Shown: piece after piece, positions 40,866-49,652 of the stretch | Layout of the letters: each line of letters opens with the position of its first letter | How positions within the stretch are numbered: position 1 is the stretch's first letter | Assembly: GCF_047739745.1 (NCBI RefSeq) | Contig: NZ_JBLLVA010000003.1 | Location: 186,001-250,000 of the forward strand | Source: Pseudaminobacter sp047739745 | GTDB lineage: Bacteria; Pseudomonadota; Alphaproteobacteria; Rhizobiales; Rhizobiaceae | Reading direction: 5' to 3' | DNA length: 64,000 nt | Notes under the pieces: generated by a model | The model's database searches: none | Seen by the model: only the letters and a program-made list of their open reading frames with translations | What the model was told of the DNA's origin: nothing | Position numbers and translations under genes: made by a program

Positions 40866-41196
40866 TCAAGCGCTTTGATAGGCGTTGACATGCGACGAAT
40901 TATCCTGCAATTACAATAGGATGCGCGCAAGCGGCACCAACGATTTCAAGCAGTTAATGGAAGTCAGTCTTCCTCCCTCGCGCTAGTTCAACGCATAGCG
41001 TGCATTTTATCCAGAAGAGCCAGACGGGCGTGTCGGATAGAGACCTCCGAACGCGCATTGAACTCAGGGCAATGAAACGCCGCAGCGTAGCGCGAGGCGT
41101 TTGAAACGTCTGAGCGTGTCGAACCTGTCGTCAACCTTCATGTAGTGCCGAAATGGCCGACATTTGCGGCCATTTCCTTTGTCCAGCACCCGACAC
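40866..41196. other. Prophage-host junction region, no gene found
   Basis: This 331-bp stretch between the integrase and the ggt gene holds no convincing gene and no tRNA. A short inverted repeat (AAACGCC 41075-41081, GGCGTTT 41096-41102) may form a hairpin. The right attachment site should lie here or in the integrase 5' region. Confidence 0.4.
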
Positions 41197-42939
41197 TCAA
41201 TACCCGATTGCCGCGCCGGCTGTTGCCCGGCTGTCGATAGCGCCATAGTAGCGCGCGCCGTCACCTGCCTCGATCTCCTTCAGGTTCTTGCCCCCGACGA
41301 TGATGCCCGCCGCCTCGCCCCATATCGTCCAGTCCGGATCGATGCCGACATCATAGCCCATGCCGGTGAGCAGCCTCAGCGTATCGGGAGACAGCGCATA
41401 AGGCTCCATGAACACCTTGTCCGGCAGCCATTGATGATGGACGCGCGGCGCGTCGATCGCCTCCTGCAGGTCCATGCCGTGGTCGACCACATTCATGATC
41501 GCCGAAAGCGTGATGGTGATGATGCGCGAGCCGCCGGGGCTGCCGATCACCATGAACGGCTTGCCCTCCCGCGAGACGATGGTCGGGCTCATCGACGACA
41601 GCGGCGACTTGCGCGGCTCGATGGCGTTGGCTTCACCCTGCACCAGGCCGTAGAGATTCGGCACGCCGGGTTTGATGGTGAAATCGTCCATCTCGTTGTT
41701 GAGCAGTATGCCGGTGCCTTCAGCCACCTTGCCGGTGCCGAAGGAGCCGTTCAGCGTGTAGGTGACGGCCACCGCGTTGCCGTCCTTGTCGATGATCGAA
41801 TAGTGGGTCGTTTCCGTCGATTCGCCGAATCCACTCGGCTTCAGCTCCTCGCTCACGCCTGCCCTGTACGGATCGATGCGGGCGCGGATTTCCGCGGCAT
41901 AGGCGTCGCTGGTAAGCTTCTCGACCGGGTTGTCGACGAACTCCGGATCTCCGAGCGCCGTGTTGCGATCCACGAAGGCATGCCGCATGGCTTCCACCAT
42001 CAGCCGCGTGGTCTCGGCCGAGCCATAGCCGAGATAGGAGATCGGATAGCCTTCCAGTACATTGAGGATCTCGCAAATGACCAGCCCACCGGATGAGGGC
42101 GGCGGCGATGAGACGATGTCGTAACCGCGGTAGCTGCACTCTACCGGCTTAAGCTCGCGAACCTTGTATTGCTCAAAGTCTTCCTTTGCCAGAATGCCGC
42201 CATTGGCCTTGCTGGCCTTAACGATCAGGTCGGCGATTTTGCCCTTGTAGAACGCATCCGGCCCCCGTTGCGAAATCGCCGTCAATGACTTGGCGAGGTC
42301 GGCCTGCACAAGGGTCGCGCCGAGTGCGAGCGGCTTGCCCTCCTTCAGGAAGATCTTCGCCGCCGCCGGGTCCTGCGCCAGCATGTCGTTGCCCTCGGCA
42401 AATGAGGCGATGTCGCCCGGCTCCAGCACGAAGCCTTCCGTCGCCAGCCTGATCGCCGGCGCCAGCAACTCTTCGCGTTCCTTGGTGCCGTACTTCTCGC
42501 GTGCCATTTCGAAGCCGGCGACGGAGCCCGGAACGCCCACGGCAAGATAGCCATCAGTGCTTGCGCCAGGGACCGGGTTGCCGTCCTTGTCGAGATACAT
42601 GGTTTTGGTGGCAGCAAGCGGCGCCCGCTCCCGGAAATCGAGGAACGTCGTCGTGCCGTCCTTGAGGCGGATGGTCATGAAACCGCCGCCGCCCAGATTG
42701 CCGGCGGTCGGATAGACGACCGCCAGCGTGTAGCCGACCGCGACGGCGGCATCCACGGCATTGCCACCGCTCTTCAACACATCGATGCCGACCTGCGAGG
42801 CCAGATGCTGGGCCGTCACCACCATGCCGTTCTCGCCTTCCGCCGGGGCAGGCGAAGCGGCGAACGCGTCGGGCATGAGCACCGTGGCGCACGTCAGGGT
42901 GATGGCGAGCGAAAGTTGTCCTGGTCTGAACTGCTGCAT
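41197..42939 (-). CDS. ggt: Gamma-glutamyltransferase
   Basis: The 580-residue proenzyme has a signal peptide (LSLAITLTCATVLMPDAFAA) and the conserved blocks AAVAVGYTLAVVYPTAGNLG, GSVAGFEMA and PPPSSGG. The autocleavage site is TTHYS (catalytic Thr near residue 378) and a later block is GSPGGSRIIT. It is cleaved into two subunits and transfers or hydrolyses gamma-glutamyl groups from glutathione in the periplasm. ATG 42939 follows GGGAGGAGG. First clearly chromosomal gene to the right of the prophage. Confidence 0.93.
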   Translation of the reverse strand: MQQFRPGQLSLAITLTCATVLMPDAFAASPAPAEGENGMVVTAQHLASQVGIDVLKSGGNAVDAAVAVGYTLAVVYPTAGNLGGGGFMTIRLKDGTTTFLDFRERAPLAATKTMYLDKDGNPVPGASTDGYLAVGVPGSVAGFEMAREKYGTKEREELLAPAIRLATEGFVLEPGDIASFAEGNDMLAQDPAAAKIFLKEGKPLALGATLVQADLAKSLTAISQRGPDAFYKGKIADLIVKASKANGGILAKEDFEQYKVRELKPVECSYRGYDIVSSPPPSSGGLVICEILNVLEGYPISYLGYGSAETTRLMVEAMRHAFVDRNTALGDPEFVDNPVEKLTSDAYAAEIRARIDPYRAGVSEELKPSGFGESTETTHYSIIDKDGNAVAVTYTLNGSFGTGKVAEGTGILLNNEMDDFTIKPGVPNLYGLVQGEANAIEPRKSPLSSMSPTIVSREGKPFMVIGSPGGSRIITITLSAIMNVVDHGMDLQEAIDAPRVHHQWLPDKVFMEPYALSPDTLRLLTGMGYDVGIDPDWTIWGEAAGIIVGGKNLKEIEAGDGARYYGAIDSRATAGAAIGY

Positions 42940-43251
42940 GTCCTCCTCCCGTTTTCTCCGCTGCAAGCTTGGCATGCCGGCGAGCGAATGCAAGCGGAGG
43001 TTTGCGGAGCCGATGCTGATGGACGTCAGCCGCACTGGGAATGGAGCCAGTTGGAAGGTTGGCGCGTGCTCAATGTCGGCGCTACGGTTGGGCGGCGACT
43101 ACAACGTGTTGGCGGGTAGAAGGCCAAGGGCGGACATCGGGATCGTTTTCCCGGCTTCCGCGTCATGCACAGCGCGAAGAAATGCGGTCGGCTTGCGTCT
43201 GCAGGCTGCGTGCTGCAACCTGCTCCAATCAGATATTCGGGGCCAGTTTCC
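42940..43251. other. Intergenic region, no gene found
   Basis: 312 bp between divergent ggt and the alpha/beta hydrolase gene. It holds their promoters presumably; I see no clear operator or terminator. Confidence 0.4.
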
Positions 43252-44901
43252 ATGCGCAGTTGGGTCGTGAGATATTGGTATTCGTTCTCGACGACCGGCC
43301 TTTTGATCGGCACTCTGTTCTTTGCGGCCTCGCTGACACCGACTCTGATCCCGCGCAACTATCTCACGCAAGGCGTGCTGTCGGGCTGCTCGGCGGCAGC
43401 CGGCTACGGTGTCGGTTTCTTCCTGCGCTGGCTCTGGCACTATCTCGAATTGCCCGAACCGCAGTCGCGCGTGCTCCGCGTAACCAAAGTGATCGCAGCT
43501 TGCGTATGCGGCATCATCGGGCTCGCCTTTCTGTGGCGGGCTGCCGAGTGGCAGAATTCAATCCGCTCGGTCATGGGCATGGACCCCGTCGATAGCGCCC
43601 ATCCGCTCGAAGTCGGTGCCATCGCGCTCGTCACCTTCGTGTTCCTTGTAACGCTTGCCCGCCTGTTCAAAGTGACGCTTTACTTTGTGTCCGAGCGGCT
43701 CAGCCGCTATATCCCCAAGCGCGTCTCCTATGTCATCGGCACCACGGTCGCAGTCCTGCTGTTCTGGTCCGCCGCCGACGGCATCATCTTCCGCTACGCG
43801 CTGCGCGCGGCCGACGCTTCCTTCCGACGCCTCGACACGCTGATGCCGCCAGAGACCCAGCAGCCGAGCGACGCGAGGAAGACCGGCGGCCCCGCTTCTC
43901 TGGTGGGCTGGCAGGATCTTGGCCGCATGGGCCGCTCCTATATCGCAACGGCCCCCACTGAAGCCGACATCGCAGGCTTCACCGGCAAGCCCGCGCTTGA
44001 GCCTATCCGTGTCTATGTCGGGCTGCAGTCGGCCGAGACGCCGCAGGAGCGCGCCCGCCTCGCCCTCGCCGAACTCAAGCGCGCCGGCGGTTTCGAGCGC
44101 TCCACGCTGGTCATCATCACGCCCACGGGCACCGGCTGGGTCGACGAGCAAGGCATCGACCCGGTCGAATATCTGCACCATGGCGACATCGCCAGCGTCG
44201 CCACCCAATATTCCTACCTCGCCAGCTGGATGTCGCTGCTGGTCGAGCCCGGCTACGGCGCCGAGCAGGCACGCGCGCTGTTCACCGAAATCTACGGTTA
44301 CTGGCACACGTTGCCCGAGGACAAGCGCCCGAAGCTCTATCTCTACGGCCTCAGTCTCGGCGCGCTAAGCTCGGAACTGTCCAATGAGCTTTTCGAGGTG
44401 CTTGGCGATCCCTATCAGGGCGCGCTGTGGAGCGGTCCGCCTTTTGCCAGCCGCATCTGGCGTTCGGTCACCAACGACCGCAATCCAGGCACGCCGGAAT
44501 GGCTGCCGCAGTTCCGCGACGGCTCTTATGTCCGTTTCACCGCCCAAAGGAATGCGCTCGACATTCCCGGCGCGCATTGGGGGCCGCTGAGGGTCGTCTA
44601 CCTGCAACATGCAAGCGATCCGATCACCTTCTACGACCCACGCTCCTTGTACCGTGAGCCGGACTGGATGAAGACGCCGCGCGGCCCGGACGTCTCGCCC
44701 GAACTGCGTTGGTATCCAGTCGTCACCTTCCTCCAGCTGACGCTCGACGTCGCCATGGCCACCACCTCACCTATCGGCTACGGCCATGTCTTTGCCGCCG
44801 AGCACTATATCGACGCATGGATCGAGGTGACCGACGTGAAGGACTGGTCCGCCGGCGAGGTTGCGCGGCTGAAGCAGCACTTCATCGATCAACGCAGATA
44901 A
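43252..44901 (+). CDS. Integral membrane alpha/beta-hydrolase (Abhydrolase_9 type)
   Basis: The 549-residue protein has about five N-terminal transmembrane segments (GLLIGTLFFAASLTPTLIPR; YGVGFFLRWLWHYLEL) and then a cytoplasmic alpha/beta-hydrolase domain. The GxSxG elbow (LYGLSLGALSSE) places the nucleophile near residue 367. This domain pair (Abhydrolase_9_N + Abhydrolase_9) is common in Proteobacteria and Actinobacteria; its substrate is unknown. Downstream (40 bp) lies a convergent membrane protein gene. Confidence 0.8.
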   Translation: MRSWVVRYWYSFSTTGLLIGTLFFAASLTPTLIPRNYLTQGVLSGCSAAAGYGVGFFLRWLWHYLELPEPQSRVLRVTKVIAACVCGIIGLAFLWRAAEWQNSIRSVMGMDPVDSAHPLEVGAIALVTFVFLVTLARLFKVTLYFVSERLSRYIPKRVSYVIGTTVAVLLFWSAADGIIFRYALRAADASFRRLDTLMPPETQQPSDARKTGGPASLVGWQDLGRMGRSYIATAPTEADIAGFTGKPALEPIRVYVGLQSAETPQERARLALAELKRAGGFERSTLVIITPTGTGWVDEQGIDPVEYLHHGDIASVATQYSYLASWMSLLVEPGYGAEQARALFTEIYGYWHTLPEDKRPKLYLYGLSLGALSSELSNELFEVLGDPYQGALWSGPPFASRIWRSVTNDRNPGTPEWLPQFRDGSYVRFTAQRNALDIPGAHWGPLRVVYLQHASDPITFYDPRSLYREPDWMKTPRGPDVSPELRWYPVVTFLQLTLDVAMATTSPIGYGHVFAAEHYIDAWIEVTDVKDWSAGEVARLKQHFIDQRR

Positions 44902-44941
44902 GCCAATTACCGGCGGCACTCTACGCTAGGTCCGGGCGGGG

Positions 44942-45670
44942 TCAGGCGCGCAAGGCGGCGCAGTGGTCGGCAAGGGCCGAAAAGGAAAGGGTGATCAGAT
45001 AGGAGGCGAGGAACGCAATTCCCGAGAGCTTGAAGGCTTCCTCGATCAACACACTGCCGGCGATCTGCAAGTCCATCAGGTCGACAAGCGTCGAAATCGC
45101 CAGCGAGCCGAGCGAAGCGCCGAGCAGAATCCATTTGGTCCGGTGCAAGACCGGCAGCGTCGAGGCAGCGAATGCGAACAAAAAGAGCGCATAGAACGCC
45201 ATCGCCGCCTTCTCTGGAATCCCGACCAAATATGCATTTTCGTGCAGCATGAAGAGGTCGTCCAGGCAGGCGATAGCGGCAAACAGTCCACCGAGCATCA
45301 GTGGCCGCAATCCCAGGTCGGCGACGCCCAGTCGCCGAAGGCTCAGCCAACCGAAAAGCGCGGAACAGGCCGCAACCGCCCATAACAGTATGCCAAGATT
45401 GGAATAGAAACCGAAATAGGCCGGCTGGCCGGCGATGGCATTGGTGTCGCGGACGAGGTTCCAATAATCGATGCCGTAGTGCCGATCCAACACCACCATG
45501 GCAGCGACGAGAAGCAAATTGAGCGCAACGATGGCTACCAGCCAAAGCCATGGCTGCCCCGGGACGGCGGATAGATAATCCTTGAGATGACCATTGCGAA
45601 CCGGCGGCAGGGCAGCATCCGTCCCGATCAGAGGTCCATGGTTTCTCCGCGTCGCTGCATCATATGCCAT
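44942..45670 (-). CDS. Six-to-seven-helix membrane protein
   Basis: The 242-residue membrane protein has repeated hydrophobic segments (WLWLVAIVALNLLLVAAMVV; LGILLWAVAACSALFGWLSL; MAFYALFLFAFAASTLPVL) and a conserved-looking acidic motif DDLFMLHEN between helices. No family recognised. ATG 45670 is chosen; an inverted repeat at 45741-45761 lies about 70 bp upstream and may control it. Confidence 0.65.
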   Translation of the reverse strand: MAYDAATRRNHGPLIGTDAALPPVRNGHLKDYLSAVPGQPWLWLVAIVALNLLLVAAMVVLDRHYGIDYWNLVRDTNAIAGQPAYFGFYSNLGILLWAVAACSALFGWLSLRRLGVADLGLRPLMLGGLFAAIACLDDLFMLHENAYLVGIPEKAAMAFYALFLFAFAASTLPVLHRTKWILLGASLGSLAISTLVDLMDLQIAGSVLIEEAFKLSGIAFLASYLITLSFSALADHCAALRA

Positions 45671-45983
45671 GCTCAATTTCCATGTTTTCGCAACGATGCA
45701 AGGCACAAAGGTGAGGTGGCAAAAAATTGGCCGGCTCAATAACATTCGATGACCGAATGTTTAGCGCGACAGTTGTAGGCATGCGGTGCGCCTGCAAGGC
45801 GCAAGCGCCGCGAAGTAATTGCCGGGTACGCTTCTGAGCGAAAAGCCCTTTGGCTTCGTTGCCTTGGCAGGAAAAGCAAACATCCTGGTTGCGCCTTCAG
45901 GCAGCGAAGCGGCTCCTTTCTCAAATCGTGAACAGTCAAGGCTTGCGGGCCCGAGGGTCAGCACCTGTTACTGCAGCCCTGAT
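45671..45983. other. Intergenic region with one inverted repeat
   Basis: 313 bp between the membrane protein and marR (which points away from here at its 3' end). Apart from the inverted repeat at 45741-45761, nothing is seen. Confidence 0.4.
45741..45761. promoter_or_regulatory. Perfect inverted repeat upstream of the membrane protein gene
   Basis: AACATTCG-ATGAC-CGAATGTT, 8-bp perfect arms with a 5-bp spacer, 71 bp before the ATG at 45670. Fits a dimeric repressor operator; the cognate regulator is unknown. Confidence 0.6.
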
Positions 45984-46436
45984 TTAGGTGAGCGCGAGCA
46001 GATCGGCGCGAAGACCGTCGGCATCGGAAGCAACCAGCAGGTTCTCATTCGCGGCCTGCGCCTCTTCCCAAACCGGCATGGCGGCGGCAAGCAGCGCGCG
46101 CCCCTCCGCGGTCAGCGCCATCAATCGGTTTCGCTTGTCGGCTGCGTCGGGCGTGACGGTCACAAGATTGCGGCGTTCGAGCGGCTTGAGATTGGCGGTG
46201 AGCGTCGTTCGATCCATTGCGAGCAGCGCCGCCACCTCCGCTATACGGGGCGGCTTGGGACGGTTGAGCGCCATCATCAGCGAAAACTGCCCGTTGGTCA
46301 GCCCGAGTGGCCGCAGTGCCTCGTCATAGCGTCGCGCCACCGCCCGCGCCGCCCGCTGGACATGCAGACACAGGCAGGTGTCACGCACCTTCAGCGTGAG
46401 TTCGAAAGGAAGTGAGGCGCGCTTTGACATGATCAT
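45984..46436 (-). CDS. MarR-family regulator
   Basis: The 150-residue protein has the MarR winged-helix (IAEVAALLAMDRTTLTANLK; LERRNLVTVTPDAADKRNR; ALTAEGRALLAAAMP). Dimerisation helices lie at both ends (CLCLHVQRAARAVARRYDEA). No ribosome-binding site is visible; ATG 46436 or 46430. It diverges from the BNR gene, with a perfect palindrome in the shared promoter region. It should repress both itself and that operon until a ligand binds. Confidence 0.9.
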   Translation of the reverse strand: MIMSKRASLPFELTLKVRDTCLCLHVQRAARAVARRYDEALRPLGLTNGQFSLMMALNRPKPPRIAEVAALLAMDRTTLTANLKPLERRNLVTVTPDAADKRNRLMALTAEGRALLAAAMPVWEEAQAANENLLVASDADGLRADLLALT

Positions 46437-46441
46437 ATAAT

Positions 46442-46453
46442 GTTGATATCAAC
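46442..46453. promoter_or_regulatory. MarR operator
   Basis: Perfect 12-bp palindrome GTTGATATCAAC, 6 bp from the marR start codon and 90 bp from the divergent gene. The TTGATATCAA core is typical of MarR-family sites. Confidence 0.8.
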
Positions 46454-46542
46454 GTGAATGTCCAGACCCATCTCGCGGCATTGGTCAACCCTCGCGGCTG
46501 ACGCCGCCCGACGAGCTCTCCGGCGAGGGAAAGGAGCCGTTC

Positions 46543-47625
46543 ATGGTACGGAAAGTCCTTGCCCTTGTCGGTACCCGCAAGGGTGCATTCATCGCCGAAA
46601 GCGAGGCTGGTCGCGGTCAGTGGGAGCTTCGTGGTCCCTACTGCGAGACCTGGCCGATGAACCATGTCATTGCCGATCCGGACACCGGCACGATCTATGC
46701 GGGCGGTGGCAATGAGTGGTTCGGTCCCGCGGTCTGGAAATCCACCGACCTCGGCAAGACATGGACGCATTCGAGCGAGGGCCTGGCCTATCGCGAAGGC
46801 GAGGAGCCGATCAAGGCGGTCTGGAGCCTGGCGCAGCGCAATGGCAGCCTCTATGCCGGCGTCCAGCCTGCCGGCCTGTTCCGCAGCGACGACAAGGGCC
46901 AGTCCTGGCAGCATGTTGAAGGCTTGCAAAAGCACCCTTCCCGGCCTGACTGGAGCCCCGGCGGGGCTGGCCTCATCCTGCATTCGTTGGTGCTCGATCC
47001 GAGGGACGAAGGCAAGATGTGGGTTGGCATCTCGGCCGCCGGCGTATTCCACACCGCCGACAATGGCGAGACCTGGCAGCCTCGCAACACCGGCACCCGG
47101 GCCGATTTCCTACCAGAAGGACAGAACTATCCCGAGTTCGGCCAATGCGTGCATTGCCTGGTGATGGCGTCCGGCGATTCCGGCCGCCTTTACCAGCAGA
47201 ACCATTGCGGCATGTATCGCAGCGACGATGGCGGAAAGGAATGGGTGAGCATCGAGGCCGGCCTGCCCTCGAGTTTCGGCTTTCCGGCCGCAGCGCATCC
47301 GCGCGATGCCGACACCCTTTACCTGCTGCCGCTCAACGGCGATTCAGCGGGGAGGTTCGTGCCGGAAGCAAAAGCCGCCGTGTGGCGCACGCGCGACGGC
47401 GGCAGAACCTGGGAGGCGCTGCGCGAGGGCCTGCCACAGGAAAACGCCTATTTCGGAGTGCTGCGCCAAGCCATGGCCACCGACCGGCTGGAACCGGCCG
47501 GCGTCTATTTCGGCACGAGTTCCGGCGCTCTTTTCGCCAGCGCGGACGAGGGCGAGAGCTGGAACTGCGTCGCGCAATATCTGCCGACCATAACGTCGGT
47601 GGAAACGCTGGTGGTCGATGACTAG
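46543..47625 (+). CDS. BNR/sortilin-like beta-propeller protein
   Basis: The 360-residue protein consists of repeated blades with Asp-box motifs: KSTDLGKTW, RSDDKGQSW, HTADNGETW, RSDDGGKEW, RTRDGGRTW, SADEGESW. This is the pattern of sialidase-like BNR or sortilin (VPS10) propellers. No signal peptide is seen, so it should act in the cytoplasm. No catalytic residues of sialidases are recognisable. It overlaps the next gene (ThiS-like) by 8 nt, so both are translated together, under MarR control by position. Confidence 0.85.
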   Translation: MVRKVLALVGTRKGAFIAESEAGRGQWELRGPYCETWPMNHVIADPDTGTIYAGGGNEWFGPAVWKSTDLGKTWTHSSEGLAYREGEEPIKAVWSLAQRNGSLYAGVQPAGLFRSDDKGQSWQHVEGLQKHPSRPDWSPGGAGLILHSLVLDPRDEGKMWVGISAAGVFHTADNGETWQPRNTGTRADFLPEGQNYPEFGQCVHCLVMASGDSGRLYQQNHCGMYRSDDGGKEWVSIEAGLPSSFGFPAAAHPRDADTLYLLPLNGDSAGRFVPEAKAAVWRTRDGGRTWEALREGLPQENAYFGVLRQAMATDRLEPAGVYFGTSSGALFASADEGESWNCVAQYLPTITSVETLVVDD

Positions 47626-47938
47626 CCCGCGCAATCGCGACTCCGCGACCGATGGCCCGCCGATCGTATCGACGCCGGTGACGGTGGTTCTGCCGGGAGT
47701 GCTGGTGGATCTCTTTCCGGGTGCTGCGCGGCGCGTGGAAATGTCGGCCGCGACGGTCAACGAAATGATGGACGAGCTCAATGCCCGCTGGCCGGGAATG
47801 CGCGACCGGCTTTGCGATTCCAGTCCGGCGATCAGGCGTCACATCAATGTCTTCGTCGATGGCGAACGCGCGGCGCTGAAAACGCCGCTTTCGCCGGGCG
47901 CTGAAATCTTCGTGCTGACCGCCATCAGCGGCGGCTGA
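47618..47938 (+). CDS. ThiS/MoaD-like ubiquitin-fold protein
   Basis: The 106-residue protein has MoaD/ThiS patterning (PVTVVLPGVLVDLFPGAARR; INVFVDGERA; LSPGAEIFVLTAISGG) and ends in Gly-Gly, the site where sulfur carriers are activated by adenylation. It overlaps the stop of the BNR gene. Pairs of BNR-repeat and ThiS-like genes occur together in other bacteria by my recollection; their joint role is not known. A role in sulfur transfer or protein tagging is inferred. Confidence 0.8.
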   Translation: MTSPRNRDSATDGPPIVSTPVTVVLPGVLVDLFPGAARRVEMSAATVNEMMDELNARWPGMRDRLCDSSPAIRRHINVFVDGERAALKTPLSPGAEIFVLTAISGG

Positions 47939-47943
47939 AACGG

Positions 47944-49503
47944 TCAGCCGCCCATCCGACTGCGCGGCAGCGCAATGTTGGCGAAGTGAGCCCGCAGACG
48001 CTCGTCGATGCTTTTCGATACGTGGCGCGGGAAGGATTCGGCGAGGAGCCTCTTCTTCTCGGCGATCGCGCGCTGCAGCATGTCGGGTCTGCCTTTCTCG
48101 TTCCATTCCTTCGGACTGAAACGATCGCCAACTGCGGGATAGAAATATTCGGTCTGCATCAGGCGCAGGGTTTGTTCGTGGCCGAGATAATGCCCCGGCC
48201 CGTTGAGACAGACCTCGGAGATCGTGTCGAGCGAAAGCGAAGCATCCGTCACTTCGATGCCCCGCACCGAGCGCAGGCAGTGGCCCAGCATGTCATTGTC
48301 GATGATCAGGCTTTCCAGGCAAAAACCGAGCAGCGAAGCGTGCATGCCGGCCGATTCATAAACGAGGTTCAGACCCGCCAGCCCGGCCATGACATTGGTG
48401 ATGCCCTTCTCGTAGCCTGATTGGATGTCGGGCAGCTTGGAGTCGGCCATGCCGGCGGCGGAGCCCCCGGGCAGGTCGTAGAACTGCGCCATCTGCGCGC
48501 AGGCCGCCGTGAGCAGCGCCTGCTCGGCCGAACCGCCCGACATCGCCCCGGTGCGCAGATCCGAGACGAAGGGCCATGCGCCGAAGATCGCGGGATGGCC
48601 GGGCTTCAGCGCGTTGACGTAGACAAGCCCGGCCAGCACCTCGGCCACGGCCTGCACCACCGCGCCAGCGACGGCCGCGGGCGCCGTCGCTCCGGCCTGG
48701 CCCGCCGAGAGAAGCAGGATCGGAATGCCGCCCTCCACACAGGCCTCGAGCACGCCGCAGGCATCCTCGGCGAATTTCATCGGTGGCACGACGAAGCAGT
48801 TGGAATTGGAAACGAACGGCCGGGCGCGGAAATTCGCTTCGCCGCCGGCGATCGCGTGAAGCATTTCGAGCGCCGGCGCGACATTTTCCCGAACCGTGAA
48901 GGAGGTGCCGACGTGCTTGGACGTGCCCATCACGCAGGCATAGAGCGTGTTGAAATCCAGATCGAGCGGATCGGCAATGTCGCGCGCCACCATCGGACGC
49001 TGGAAAAAATGGATGTTGTCGAGCACCTCGACGATGCGGGCGGCATCGTAGATGTCCTGGAGCTGCGACTCCCGGTACTCGCGCTTTTCGACATCGACAA
49101 AATGGACCGCGGCGCCCGCCGTACCGTAATGGACGCGGGCGCCCTGAATCTTCATGTCATGCTTCGGGTCCTGACCGAACAGCGTGAAATGGCGTGCGGC
49201 ATTGCGGATTGTCGACAGCACCAGAGCGCGCGGGAAGCGGATGCGGCCATCGGCACCATATTGCGCGCCAACGCCGGTCAACGCCTCCACGCAACTCGGG
49301 ATCGCATTGGCGAAGCCCACGGTTTCGAGCAAGGTCAGCACGGCTTCGTTGATGCGCTCCAGGTCTTTCTGGTCCAGCGGCTTGTATCTGCCGCCTTCAA
49401 GTCCAGGCCGTATCGGGCGCACATCCTCGGCCAGGGGCGCGGCGCGCATGGCGTGGCGCGCTTCCCGCCCTCCGGCGCGGCGAGAACCCGGTTCCGCTGC
49501 CAT
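47944..49503 (-). CDS. MttB-family (non-pyrrolysine) methyltransferase
   Basis: The protein of about 519 residues belongs to the trimethylamine methyltransferase superfamily (DQKDLERINEAVLTLLETVG; GTAGAAVHFVDVEKREYRES; FQRPMVARDIADPLDLDF; QTEYFYPAVGDRF). No in-frame TAG is present, so it lacks pyrrolysine. Members of this type act on quaternary amines such as glycine betaine and use a corrinoid protein, none of which is encoded nearby. Start uncertain: ATG 49503 chosen; GTG 49584 or ATG 49446 are alternatives. MocR regulator gene lies upstream on the same strand. Confidence 0.85.
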   Translation of the reverse strand: MAAEPGSRRAGGREARHAMRAAPLAEDVRPIRPGLEGGRYKPLDQKDLERINEAVLTLLETVGFANAIPSCVEALTGVGAQYGADGRIRFPRALVLSTIRNAARHFTLFGQDPKHDMKIQGARVHYGTAGAAVHFVDVEKREYRESQLQDIYDAARIVEVLDNIHFFQRPMVARDIADPLDLDFNTLYACVMGTSKHVGTSFTVRENVAPALEMLHAIAGGEANFRARPFVSNSNCFVVPPMKFAEDACGVLEACVEGGIPILLLSAGQAGATAPAAVAGAVVQAVAEVLAGLVYVNALKPGHPAIFGAWPFVSDLRTGAMSGGSAEQALLTAACAQMAQFYDLPGGSAAGMADSKLPDIQSGYEKGITNVMAGLAGLNLVYESAGMHASLLGFCLESLIIDNDMLGHCLRSVRGIEVTDASLSLDTISEVCLNGPGHYLGHEQTLRLMQTEYFYPAVGDRFSPKEWNEKGRPDMLQRAIAEKKRLLAESFPRHVSKSIDERLRAHFANIALPRSRMGG

Positions 49504-49652
49504 TATGCCATGTCGCTCCAAGCGGTCATCATCGAACCATCCGCCACTAACATGCGACGGCGGAGTGGCCTTTATATGAGCCACGAAGGCAAGCCGAATA
49601 GACCAGAATCACCGCTTTCACGAGCGCGTACGCGATCGGCGCCAGACGCGGC

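Larger units (their letters stand above)
650..40900. mobile_element. HK97-like siphovirus prophage (borders approximate)
   Basis: The genes form a complete phage programme from integrase to lysis. Neither attachment site could be found, and the left end may lie beyond the methyltransferase gene or left of the window. I chose the borders from the first and last clearly phage features. Confidence 0.8.

Noticed and set aside
41075..41102. Hairpin as terminator of ggt or the integrase
   Set aside because: Stem is 7 bp with a 14-nt loop and only three T residues; too weak, and it lies at the 3' side of ggt by about 95 bp.
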